Made by a program: the position numbers and the translations under genes. A model generated the notes under the pieces. That model saw nothing but the letters and a program-made list of their open reading frames with translations, was not told the origin of the DNA and did not search any database. Source: Viridothelium virens (taxonomy: Eukaryota > Ascomycota > Dothideomycetes > Trypetheliales > Trypetheliaceae). Taken from it: a stretch of DNA of 64,000 nt. Position 1 is the first letter of the stretch, and the number at the start of each line of letters is the position of its first letter. The DNA lies in assembly GCA_010094025.1 (NCBI GenBank), contig ML991776.1, positions 248,001-312,000 on the forward strand, written 5' to 3'. Below, piece by piece: positions 32,394 to 41,917 of the stretch.

Positions 32394-35300
32394 GCGCTGT
32401 AATACCCTCGCCGATTTAGCTTGGAGCATAGTTAGCCGTGCCGTGGGGGCGCAGCTAATAGAATAAGTGGAACAACCAACTCCAACAGAATTGCTGGAGT
32501 TTCGTGAAAGGAGAAAAGCAAATACAAGCTGTTGCCGAGAACGCCAGATTGGAGGAAAGTGTTGAAAACGAAAAATGACACGAAATGTGGGTTCGGCGGC
32601 AGTGCTCCGTGAAGTTCTGCCAGGTACCCGGGCGGTTAGTAACCTTAGTGTTGCACGCATGAAAATCGCGATTATGCGATGCGAAATGATCTTGCCAGAA
32701 GGTTCGTCATGTACAAGGTCTGTGCGGTCTGTGTAATGAAAGCCTGTTCTTCAACAATCGATGCCGTGGTTCGCCCTGCAGGATGTTGTCGTCAATTGAC
32801 GAGAGGCTCGGATGCAGCTTGCTCCGCACGTTGTGACATGGCTCACTGTTGCCAAGATTTTCATCTTTCCACAGCCCTACGGAATGGTCGTATCACTGCA
32901 TCACCGTATTGTAGTCATTCTTAGCAAACGGATATCGATGGCAGCATCGGCCCGCTCCCGAGACTGCCCGAGACATTCTGCCGCGAAGTAAGCAGATATC
33001 CAAGATGGGTATAGAAGCATCAGCAGGGCAACCACGTTGACGACGCACGTAGTGAACGGCTGCCCACGTGGAAGGTGTGGGGGCTGACTGGCGTCCGCCG
33101 CTGTTTCAAACCTGGTTCAGGGCAACTAGTAATTTGAACGGTTTGCCCTGAAACAAATGAGCTGAAGTTGATAATAGCTAAGTACCTATACCTGGGATGC
33201 CCTTGCGCACCTATCGCAAGTGAAAGTCAGGCACTCCGGACCCGTTGTCTGTGATGAGTTGGACCGACGGATTCGGAATCTAATTGACGGCGCTGTCGCG
33301 TAGAATTTTCTTTGTCCAACGGTGATACAAGATCAATTGTGGGACCTTATCAGTCAGCTTAAGCGACAGTTGACAAAAAGACGGAGACAGAACGAGAGAA
33401 AGGTGAATTGCCGAGAGAAGACACATCGAAAACGGTTACATGTATCGACCAGGCGATCGTGGTGTATTGCTAAGCCTCCCTATTCTTGATCAGCTCATCC
33501 GTTATGGATGCCACTCTCTGACGGGTACAGCACGTTGAGTCAAATTCAAAGTCAGCACAGTCGGAAGTTTTGCTTTTTGAGAGAGAGCTAGCGAAGACAT
33601 GCAAGTCTCACCTACGCGTGTGCCGAACAGGCAAGATTTACTAACTTATTAGAGCTGCGCTAAGATGGTGACTAAGGGTGTAGTGTGGAAGTGTTATGTG
33701 TTGCCTTGCAGCCTGGGTTCCAACAACCGGTGCCTGGGTTCAGGAACTCATAATCATGCATGCAAACGTTCTTCGTGGCAGCACCCAACCTAGTCTGGGC
33801 CCTGAGTGAGCGACGGATGCATCTAGGGAACTGCCGAAGATAACTATTTTGCGATGACTCGACCGGTGCAGGGAAAGAGTGGGAGAGAAAGTCCCGCAGA
33901 CTGCATCACACGTCATGGTCGCCGGAATTTGCTGGCCGTTCTCGCCACGGCTAGAAGAGAGGGTTGAATAATCGACGGTAAGGTTCTGACGGGAAAACGG
34001 TCGAGAGAGCAGTCGAGTACGAGGTTGAGCTGAATGCGGGCATAGGTGAATGGCCCCAAATTAAGCCATATTCGACTAATAACAGATAAGCGCAGGCAGA
34101 CTAGTATCTTATTAGCGGACGGGCCTGGTCTGCCGTAAGTAAAAATAGCGGTGACGGGCCAGGGTAAACACTAATTATCCTGGCTGTCGCGCGTGGGAAA
34201 CCAGGAGCAGGGCCCAGTAATGTGGATGGGACCGGCACGACACGTTGGGACTGGTTCATTGGGTCCGTCAACGTGGGATGGGTCGCACAGCAGCAAATCG
34301 CCTTTCCATCTGACGCAGGTACACTGTCATTCGTACTACTCTGCTGACGGAATCCACGAGGAGAACGTTGCTTTTTTCCTTGCGCTTTGCCCTTTGACAA
34401 AGACTATGTACCAAGACTACCAAGACGATGGTGGATGTTCAGCCCTAACCGCAGTCGAGGATTCAGTCTATCTTCAGAGCCACGGAGCTGGGAACGTGGT
34501 TCCCGCCAGTTCAGCAACCGGTGTGCGATCTGCTGTTCCAGTAGGTACCTGGTTGGTCGTACAGAAAATTATTGTTTAGGTCATCGTATACCGCAGAGCC
34601 TCAGTGACACCATCAATTGAGAAACATGACACTTGATTCGCCGGCGCACCCTATTTCTATTTGCGGCATTTTCGGATGTACCCCAGAGGAGCCGCAAATC
34701 GCCTTGGCCTTGCTGCAGAAGCATACAAGAAAAGAGAAAATTCTATATCCGATCCTGATGACGCACAGATCTTATCGGTCAATATCCTCGTTAAAACTTG
34801 CATGATGCAATCCTTTGGTCCCGACAATATTCGAATTACGGAGTACCTCTTTGACAAAAGTATGCTAAAAAAGCCAACAGAGCTTCGAGAACGATAGGCT
34901 TATCGATGATGGCTTTCCACTAACCGGCAGCCACTGCAACGGCTAGAGGCTGACGGATTGATTTTTTCAACACCAAAATCTCACAAACCCTGGACCAACA
35001 TCCAAGCGCCCAGCAGCATAGTGCAGCAGTGCCCTGGCATGATTATGTTACCACACATTTCGCGAACGCGAGAATGCGCAACAAATAGAAGCGCGGGTAC
35101 AAGCTGGACTTGCATGAGTGACACTAGAATTAACGGACCGTCGAGGAAATGGCCGCCGGTAACCCTTGTTTCAACTTGGCCAAAACAGGTTCACGCCGGT
35201 CCTTGCTGAGAGCTGCGCCGAGCGCCCAGTGTGACTGTTGTCTTCGACTGTACCTTCAGAAAGGCGCGAATTCGACTAGCGAGCTGACAACCTGCGCTCC

Positions 35301-35433
35301 GCCATTGCTGTGGCCCAGCATGGCAGTCAGGCACCGAAGGTGGTATCTAACATTACCCAGCTAGCTCGTCCACATGGCGGTACGTACCTTATAGGTAGGC
35401 ACAGCTGAGCCTCCCCGATGCCAAATGGATTTG
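32394..35433. other. Gene-free 3 kb upstream of the micropeptide unit
   Basis: The longest stretch in the window without a recognisable gene. Open frames are short, overlapping and domain-free. It holds a 10-bp perfect inverted repeat (TTCAGGGCAA 33,116-33,125 and TTGCCCTGAA 33,143-33,152), a decamer GCCTGGGTTC repeated 21 bp apart (33,711 and 33,732) and a TACGGAGTA at 34,837-34,845. Its position makes it a candidate long regulatory region of the unit starting near 35.43 kb. Confidence 0.4.
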
Positions 35434-35441
35434 TATATATA
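35434..35441 (+). promoter_or_regulatory. Candidate TATA box of the micropeptide transcription unit
   Basis: The sequence TATATATA stands alone in a GC-balanced context. The two ATGs just before it (35,418 and 35,425) would lie outside a transcript starting about 30-100 nt downstream. After it no ATG occurs until 35,868. A pyrimidine-rich leader follows, as is usual downstream of strong fungal promoters. Inferred from sequence only. Confidence 0.5.
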
Positions 35442-35867
35442 CGGCACAACGGTTCGTCGGGATTTCCTGGCATCTCTCCTTCACCAGGCATCAATCCTTC
35501 CGACGGATACAATCCAATCATTCTTTTCCAACCGCTGTTTTCTATTTCCTTGTGCTTTCGCAGTCCCTGCCAATCGTACTGTCAAACGCCACTACGACCC
35601 TTTCCTACAACCGTTTTCGCACAAGGCAACAGCTTCGGCCAAGGCAATTTCGACATCAGTCATTCTATTTTCTCTGAGACCTATTTCTTGAGCCAACTTT
35701 CCGACTTTACGCCCGGTTTCAGTTTCTTTCCGTCAACCACCATTTCCTTTTCAGAAGTCGTCAATATCTCAAGCCTTTCGTCTCAACTTTTCTCCATCGT
35801 CTCGTCTTTAAGTCAAAGCTTTCGTATCAACCTCACCGATTTATCAAACCATTGTTCATCAATCTCC

Positions 35868-35891
35868 ATGGGTCGCGACGGTTACAACTAA
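35868..35891 (+). CDS. Micropeptide ORF 1 (MGRDGYN)
   Basis: A complete ORF of seven codons and TAA encoding MGRDGYN. It is the first ATG after a leader of over 400 nt without any ATG. The third positions of its two outer Gly codons and its Arg and Asn codons vary against the sister ORFs, while the peptide is held. A longer frame from 35,418 runs into it in phase, but its ATG lies upstream of the TATA box and its sequence is low-complexity pyrimidine-rich leader, so I favour the seven-codon ORF. The bases before the ATG (CTCC) are a weak context that would allow scanning past it. No function known; see the findings. Confidence 0.55.
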   Translation: MGRDGYN

Positions 35892-36058
35892 GCGAGCACG
35901 ACTCTCCTATCTCTCTCCGAAGCGTGGATCACCACCAATCTCTGTTTTCAAGCTTCCACTCGTCTATCAATCGGCCGAACTACCTCTTCTCGACATCTTC
36001 AGAGCTGTACGATCAGCGCCTATCCATCTCAATCATCATTATCAGCCCAGTCTTCACA

Positions 36059-36082
36059 ATGGGCCGAGGCGGGTACAACTAA
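36059..36082 (+). CDS. Micropeptide ORF 2 (MGRGGYN)
   Basis: A second complete seven-codon ORF, MGRGGYN and TAA, 167 nt after the stop of the first. Against ORF 1 it has three synonymous changes and one replacement (Asp to Gly). Its start context (CACA before ATG, G after) is the best of the three. No other ATG lies between it and ORF 1, so reinitiation or leaky scanning would reach it. Confidence 0.55.
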   Translation: MGRGGYN

Positions 36083-36194
36083 GCTTCATCTGCTCCTCAT
36101 CTGTGTCGCACTCTTTGAGCATCGCCACATTCCCACAATTTCCGGATCGCATCTTCAATTTTCCAAATCTTCAATCACCATCGGATCCAGCTCG

Positions 36195-36221
36195 ATGCTC
36201 GGACGCGACGGCTACAATTAA
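36195..36221 (+). CDS. Micropeptide ORF 3 (MLGRDGYN)
   Basis: A third complete ORF, eight codons and TAA, MLGRDGYN, 112 nt after the stop of ORF 2 with no ATG between. Apart from the inserted Leu it encodes exactly the ORF 1 peptide, and all three base differences in the shared codons are synonymous (Gly, Gly, Asn). The bases flanking the three ORFs are not alike, so what is kept is the peptide and not a longer DNA repeat. Confidence 0.55.
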   Translation: MLGRDGYN

Positions 36222-36249
36222 CTGAGGGGACGAGGATGGGCTTGTACAT

Positions 36250-36831
36250 ATGACGCCACGATTTCGACAACACCATGGATCTTTCTCAACAGCGTATCCT
36301 TTAGCGAGCGTTGCTTTTCCTGCATTAAACGGAGTTTTCTGGTCTGAATTTCCTTTTCTTTTTTCCTTCTGGCTTTCTTTCGGTTCTGAATTTTCGCAAT
36401 GGAGGCGCAAACGGTTAGGCGTTGGAGTTAAAATAGACTGGAAATGGTCTCGCGACCTGGTTCTTTTGCTTTTCTGTGTTGCATTTGGGATCGGAGTTGC
36501 TATAGACGGGTTACAGGTTCACACCATCATTTCGGCACTTTTCATTTGTTTCAAAAGAGGAGTTGGGATAGACTGGGCATGGGTTCACACCCTCATTTTG
36601 TTGCTTTTCCTTTGTTCCGGGTCTGGCTTCAGAGCGGCATTGCAGGGTGTTTTGGGATATTCATCTGTACGAGTATATGGGCGACGGACGACGAGAGAGC
36701 TTTGGAAGCAGACCGCGGGCGGCACATTGGTAATGGCTAATTTTCGCTCTTCGATCGCTATCGCGGCCTTGTATTATTACCACGCACTCTCATTTACCAA
36801 CACAGAACCTTTGGGTGGCATTAGTCGTTAG
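36250..36831 (+). CDS. Doubtful hydrophobic repeat ORF in the tail of the micropeptide unit
   Basis: A 193-codon frame starting just after the third micropeptide ORF. Its middle holds three degenerate tandem units of 22-23 residues (VKIDWKWSRDLVLLLFCVAF, VAIDGLQVHTIISALFICF, VGIDWAWVHTLILLLFLC), each ending in a membrane-like hydrophobic stretch. The 69 and 66-nt spacings keep frame. Against it: its last 40 nt run antisense over the final coding exon of MSS1, no family is recognised, and several short ORFs precede it. It may be coding, a repeated RNA segment, or chance. Confidence 0.2.
   Translation: MTPRFRQHHGSFSTAYPLASVAFPALNGVFWSEFPFLFSFWLSFGSEFSQWRRKRLGVGVKIDWKWSRDLVLLLFCVAFGIGVAIDGLQVHTIISALFICFKRGVGIDWAWVHTLILLLFLCSGSGFRAALQGVLGYSSVRVYGRRTTRELWKQTAGGTLVMANFRSSIAIAALYYYHALSFTNTEPLGGISR
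36421..36626 (+). repeat. Three imperfect tandem repeats of about 68 bp
   Basis: Three successive units share GGAGTT-n3-ATAGAC near their start (ATAGAC at 36,433, 36,502 and 36,568) and CTTTTC-n-TTTGTT-like ends. The second and third also share GGTTCACACC-n-TCATTT. They lie in the presumed 3' part of the micropeptide transcript. Confidence 0.65.
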
Positions 36832-38877
36832 CAAGTATCCTCTCCACAACTGTGCTTCGCAATCTTTAGAGGGACGGAAAATTACTTACTTCTCGAACAC
36901 TACGCCCAAGACTTCTTCCACATCACCCGACTCTCCTTTGCCAGTTATTTTCGCCAAGCACTCTGCCGCAGCTCTCAAATCTTCGGCCGCAGCCACAACA
37001 TCCAAGTCATCCCCAATATTCCCCACACTATCTTCCGAATTCTTTGCATTCGCGAGTACATTCTCAAGAAAGCGATCCAAATGCATCACGCATTCTTCCA
37101 ATAACCCTCGCTGGCGCTCCGTCACACCCAACGATTCCTGCCAGATCGATACATCCGAATCCGGCGCCTCATCGTCAGGCACAATTGCAGCAGTCAAATC
37201 CTTGAACTGGTCAATCAGCCCATTGAGCAGGGTTTGGATGCCACCGGGATCCTGACTTGCCAAATCCGGCGGCGTCGTTGACGCGGCCCTGCAGGAGATT
37301 TCGAAGATGCGGCTCGCCTGAACTTCGGGTAATTCGTGTTGGACGGCAGAGACCCAACGAGCTGGAGACGATGCTTTGGCCGGATGCAGGTCGATCTTGT
37401 TAATCGCGACGACGACGTTGCTGCAGCGGCGGGCTGTGTCGATGACTTCCGTATCCAACTGCAGCGAAGGGTGGCCTGAAACATCAGCTCCCGGCTCCTC
37501 AAGAGACAGCACCACGAGGACGACGTCTGCTTTCAAGGCCTGCTCCTTGGCCCGCCGGATGCCCTCTTGCTCGATCTCACCGATCACGTCACTGCTGTTC
37601 AATCCGCGTCCGTCCCCAATTTTGGCTACCGTTCCATCCTGAACACCTGCACCGTGCTCTATTTCCGTCGCCGCCTCCATCGCCCTCGTCGTCGCACTCT
37701 CACCTCCCCTCAACCCCGCCATATCCCCCAATCGCACATACCAGCCCCCGAGATCAATTCCGACCTCAACCACATCCCGCGTCGTGCCCGCCTCGCGACT
37801 CACAATCGCCGCCTCCCTCCCGACGACACAGTTCAGCAACGAGCTCTTCCCTGCATTCGGCGCCCCCAGCAACGCCAGACTGATGCCGCCCCTCAGCAAC
37901 TCCCCCCTCACCGCGTTCTCGCCATGCACCAGCATCCGCCGACGCAGCGCCTCCACCGCGCGCACCACCCCGCCCACCAGCCGCACCGGCGTCTCCTCAA
38001 ACTGCTGGTCCTCGGCAAAGTCGATCAGCGCCTCCAGCTCGCCGCGCGCCTGCAGAAGTGACTGCCGCCAGCTCTCGTACGTCTGCGCGAGCCGGTTCGA
38101 CGACGCCGCGCCCCGCACGGAGAGCCGGCGCTGCTGCTCCGTCGTGGCGGTCAGGGTGTCGCTGAGCGCTTCGATCTGTGGGAGGGAGAGGCGGTCGTTG
38201 AGGAAGGCGCGACGCGTGAATTCGCCGGGGGACGCGTAGCGGATGGGTGGGAGGCGGGTGCTGTGAGGGTCAGGAGCTAAGGGCGGAAGGCATCGGGGGA
38301 TTGCGGCGAGGACGGCGCGGATGATGGCGGGGCCGCCGTGGACGTGGAGCTCGAGGATGTCTTCGCCGGTAAGCGTGCGGGGGCCGGGGAAATAGAGGAT
38401 TAGGGTAGATGAGTCCAGGATAGATGAGGGAGAAGGGGGTAGAGAAGGGTCGTAAAGGGTGCGCAGGGTCGCGTGGCGGGGTTTTGGGACGGGCCGATTA
38501 GGACAAAGGGAGGAGTAGATCTAGGATGTTTGTCAGATACCTTGGAATGATGGGAGTAAGCCAAGCATCCTTACTTGACGACATGCTGGGCCTGATATGC
38601 GTATCACTGCAATAGCCGCTCTGCCAGACGCTGTCGACAAAGCATAGATGGTCGGCTGTTCGTCGCCATCGATATCCAAAGACTCTGAATGGCGCCACCT
38701 CCTAGTCTGATATTCATTGACTGCACCTGATGGCTTCAGTCCTGAAGAACTAAGGAGCACAGGGCGCCACTGGTAGCGTCCCGGAGCTTGGTGAGAGGCA
38801 TACCAGCGCCCTTGTGCTGAGGTTACTGTAATATGTGCATGATGGGACACAACAGCTCTGATGCTCCTCCGCATCAA
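36790..38877 (-). CDS. MSS1: Mitochondrial tRNA modification GTPase (MnmE/TrmE family)
   Basis: Exons 38575..38877, 36890..38520 and 36790..36808, 650 aa. With Mto1, Mss1 makes the 5-carboxymethylaminomethyl group on wobble uridine of mitochondrial tRNAs. Order: presequence (MRRSIRAVVSHHAHITVTSA, GRWYASH); folate-binding N-domain starting TIYALSTASGRAAIAVIRIS and containing LHVHGGPAIIRAVL; helical domain; inserted G domain with GAPNAGKSSLLN (P-loop), the EAGTTRD switch, DMAGLRG (G3) and NKID (G4). The C-terminal Cys motif FCVGK comes only from the 19-nt last exon, reached through an 81-nt intron. Without that splice the protein would end at VVFEK and lose the catalytic Cys, so I consider the exon secure. 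The gene diverges from MAK16 with 267 bp between starts. Confidence 0.94.
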
Positions 38878-39144
38878 CCAATTGAATGGAGCAAACGGGT
38901 ATTATTAAGTGGTTAGTTGACAGATGAAAACAGCGGGCGAGTTGAGCAGATGAAGCACAAGCTTCTCCGCAGCACGAGCCGCCCACCATCGGGAAAACGC
39001 TAGGTACTTGCCAGCGTTTCGCCGATCTGAAAATCGGAAATGCTCACAACTCTCGCGTAGAATTGTCTTGTGTTCCAAGTTTTTGCCTTCATGTGCCTCC
39101 AGGTCAACTTTTGATTATCCGATCAAATAAAGTATAACCTGAAT

Positions 39145-40223
39145 ATGGCCTCCGACGAGATTGTCTGGCAGGTTATCAACCAGCAGTTTTGCTCCTACAA
39201 ACTAAAAACTACTAAAGAACGCACATTCTGCCGTAACGAATACAATGTCACTGGTAGATACTGATCATTTCTCTCTTCTGGATACACCACTAACCAAATC
39301 TTCCAGGCCTCTGCCTCCGCCAATCGTGCCCTCTCGCAAACTCCCGCTATGCAACCGTCCGCGCCAACGAAGCCACCGGCGCCCTCTACCTCTACATCAA
39401 GGCCGTTGAGCGTGCACACCTCCCCTCACAGTGGTGGGAGCGCATACGCCTACCCGCCAACTACACTGCTGCGTTGAACCTCATCGACACGCAGCTTGAG
39501 CACTGGCCCAAGTTTCTGCAGCATAAGTGCAAGCAGCGTCTGACCCGGTTGACGCAGGTGCAGATCCGGATGCGCCGGCTCGCGAAGGAGGAGGAGCGGT
39601 TGGGAGAGCGCGTCGTGCCGAGACTGGCGCCGAAGGTGAGGCGGAGGGAGGAGGCGAGGGAGAGGAAAGCGGAGAGGGCGGCGAATGTGGAGAGGGCGAT
39701 CGAGAGGGAGTTGGTGGATAGACTGAGGAGTGGGGCGTATGGAGATCGGCCGCTGAATGTAGAGGAGGGGGTTTGGAAGAAGGTGCTGAGGGGGCTGGAG
39801 CGGGAGGGTGAGGCGGTGAGGGATCAGGATCTGGATGAGGGGATTAAGGAGGGGGAGGTCGAGGAAGAGCAGGAGAGGGAGATGGAGCATCAGGTGGAGT
39901 ATGTGAGTGACATCGAGGGTGAGTCGGAGGAGGAGGATGTCGGAGATCTGGAGGATTGGCTGGGAGGGCGTAGTGAGGATGAAGAGACAGAAGCGACTGA
40001 GGATGAGAGCGATGAGGATGACGAGAAAGAGAGTGGAAGCGGCGAAGAGGATGAGGAGGCAGACACGGAGGCACTGAAGAAAGCGATTGCCAATTTGAAG
40101 CGCAAGAGGCCGACTACCAAACCTTCCAAACCGAGCAAGAAGCCTACGAAAGAGTCCAAAGGACCAAAGCGAGAGATCGAGTACGAGTTCCCACGACCGG
40201 CCAGGGAACAAATGCTTGCCTGA
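39145..40223 (+). CDS. MAK16: Ribosome biogenesis protein Mak16
   Basis: Exons 39145..39253 and 39307..40223, 341 aa. Mak16 is a nucleolar factor for 60S subunit assembly that works with Rpf1. The start [20 protein letters not shown] and the following [27 protein letters not shown] and [10 protein letters not shown] are near-invariant in the family, including the cysteines that bind an iron-sulphur cluster or metal. The [20 protein letters not shown] helix and [19 protein letters not shown] complete the core. The last 120 residues are very acidic (Glu/Asp/Ser), with a Lys-rich end carrying nuclear targeting signals. Its stop lies 66 bp from the P450 stop on the other strand. Confidence 0.97.
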
Positions 40224-40289
40224 ACGGTTCTTTAGACTTGCTACTGGCCATTACTCAATTGAAAATTGCTTTATCATTGCGCGACTATT

Positions 40290-41917
40290 CTATTGCTTCA
40301 GCTGTATCATACATCTGTGGCTGATCGGAGCTATCAAGAAGTAATTCTGGAATTCCATGCTTTCCGGTGTTGTAGACGGCGAAACCTTCGCTCCTTTGTT
40401 ACGACGGAAGAATAGGACCGTAGCGAGGCGCAACTCCATTTTCGCGATATGAATACCTAGACAAATTCTGGCACCTCCACCCCATGGTGAAAAAGCAATC
40501 CTCGCATCTTCTGAGAATTCTGGGGCGCCCGGTAACCAACGAGTATGATCAAATCTATTCATAATATCAGCTTAGGAGTTCTGGGTCAGGCTAGGGGACG
40601 CTGACTTCTCTGGGTCTGGGAATAACCTAGGATCCCGATGAAGTGTATAACTTTGGCATCCTACCGTTGTACCTTCCGGAAGAAAATACTTGCTGTCCCC
40701 AAGGGAAGTCCCACCACGCGGGACCGTACGAGGTAGGGTGCTTGGAGCTGCTCCATACAAACGGAGGGTCTCCTCAATCACGGCCCCTAAGAGCGGGAGC
40801 TTCTCCACGTCGGCGTCGCGAAAGTCAGCAGGCAATTTATCGACCTCATCTTCCAGAGCTTTCTGCAATGCGGGCCTCTGAAGCACTGCCCATATCAAGT
40901 ACGTTAGCGTGTTAGCGGTGGTGTCTGAGCCCGCAATAATCAGGTTAGCGGCCTCAATCCTAACATCATAGTCGTCCAGCTGTTCGTCGTCCTTTTCGGC
41001 ATTTGCAATCATGGTCGCGAATAGATTCGCTTCGCCGCCTTCCTTTTTGCTAGCCAGGACAGCAGGCGTCGCAAACTCTAGGACGTATGATGAAGCTCGA
41101 AAGATTCGACCAAAATTCTCCGTCGGAATGCGTTTCAAGATTTCATAAAGCCAAGGAAAGTCCGCTCGGACGATACTCCCCTGCATGGTCTTTGCGACCA
41201 CCTTAATGAACTCGGGTTCCTATTGAAGCATTAGTTGGTGACTACAGAGAAAGATATGCGATAAGAATCCTTTCTACCTCGCCGGTCTTCAACATGCCGA
41301 ATGGCTCACCAAAGAACAACATCGCCGATATATCAGCAGTCATGCAGGTCCACCACTTCAGACAGTCAACCTCGCCGTCTGCATGGATCTTTGCCTCTTC
41401 TTCGATCCTCATTACCGCAGCCTCGATCTGTTCTCTAAGCCTACCTTCCCAATTTTCGCGCAGAAACCCTTGGCCGAATCCTTTGTAGAGCATTTTTCGT
41501 CTTCTCTGATGGGTCCTATTATCTACCATTGTGAAAACACCATGCCTTGGTTGGCCTGCCTGGCGAAAGTACCATTGACTCTTGGGGAAGCTTGGGACTT
41601 TGTTGATTTCCTTCAACCCTGCCGGCGAAGCACACGCGATTTCGTCGGGGCCAACTCGGACTATCGGACCATATTTCTGATGAAGGTCATGGATGTAAAA
41701 GATGCGCTTCCCAGCAAGAGCAGATAGCTTGAGCGGCAACGCAGTGAATGGTGTATACCATGGACCGGGAATTGAGCGAAGAGATGTGAAGTAAGCCTGT
41801 CGAAGCACCTGTCGCTTGTTAGCAGCATATTCGAGATCCAAAGGAGAGGCAAACCTGTAGCAACCACACTGCGACTACGGCGAGCAAAGACAAATAGAAA
41901 ATCGTCAAGTTATCCAT
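40290..41917 (-). CDS. Cytochrome P450 monooxygenase
   Basis: Exons 41855..41917, 41278..41808, 40606..41219 and 40290..40554, 490 aa, all in frame. The first exon encodes the N-terminal membrane anchor (MDNLTIFYLSLLAVVAVWLL). Then come the Pro-rich hinge (RSIPGPWYTPFTALPLK), the I-helix oxygen motif (AGSDTTANT), the K-helix ExxR (EETLR), the KFDHTRWL region and the haem loop FSPWGGGARICLG with the Cys ligand. Microsomal enzyme, substrate unknown; the sequence looks like the many ascomycete P450s of secondary or xenobiotic metabolism. The intron before the last exon starts GTCAGC, a weaker donor, but the join is exact (PEK-FDHTRW). No reductase or biosynthetic core enzyme is next to it. Confidence 0.94.

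Noticed and set aside
34193-34579. 128-codon ORF in the 3 kb spacer
   Set aside because: No recognisable content; several overlapping frames of similar length suggest chance.
35418-35891. 157-codon ORF as the main product instead of the seven-codon ORF
   Set aside because: Its ATG precedes the TATA box, its body is pyrimidine-rich leader with Ser/Phe bias, and the conserved signal is limited to the last seven codons. Kept as an alternative in the findings.
28626-41917. Secondary-metabolite gene cluster (FAD monooxygenase, P450, MFS, amidase)
   Set aside because: No polyketide synthase, NRPS, terpene synthase or prenyltransferase is present, and the candidates are separated by housekeeping genes.
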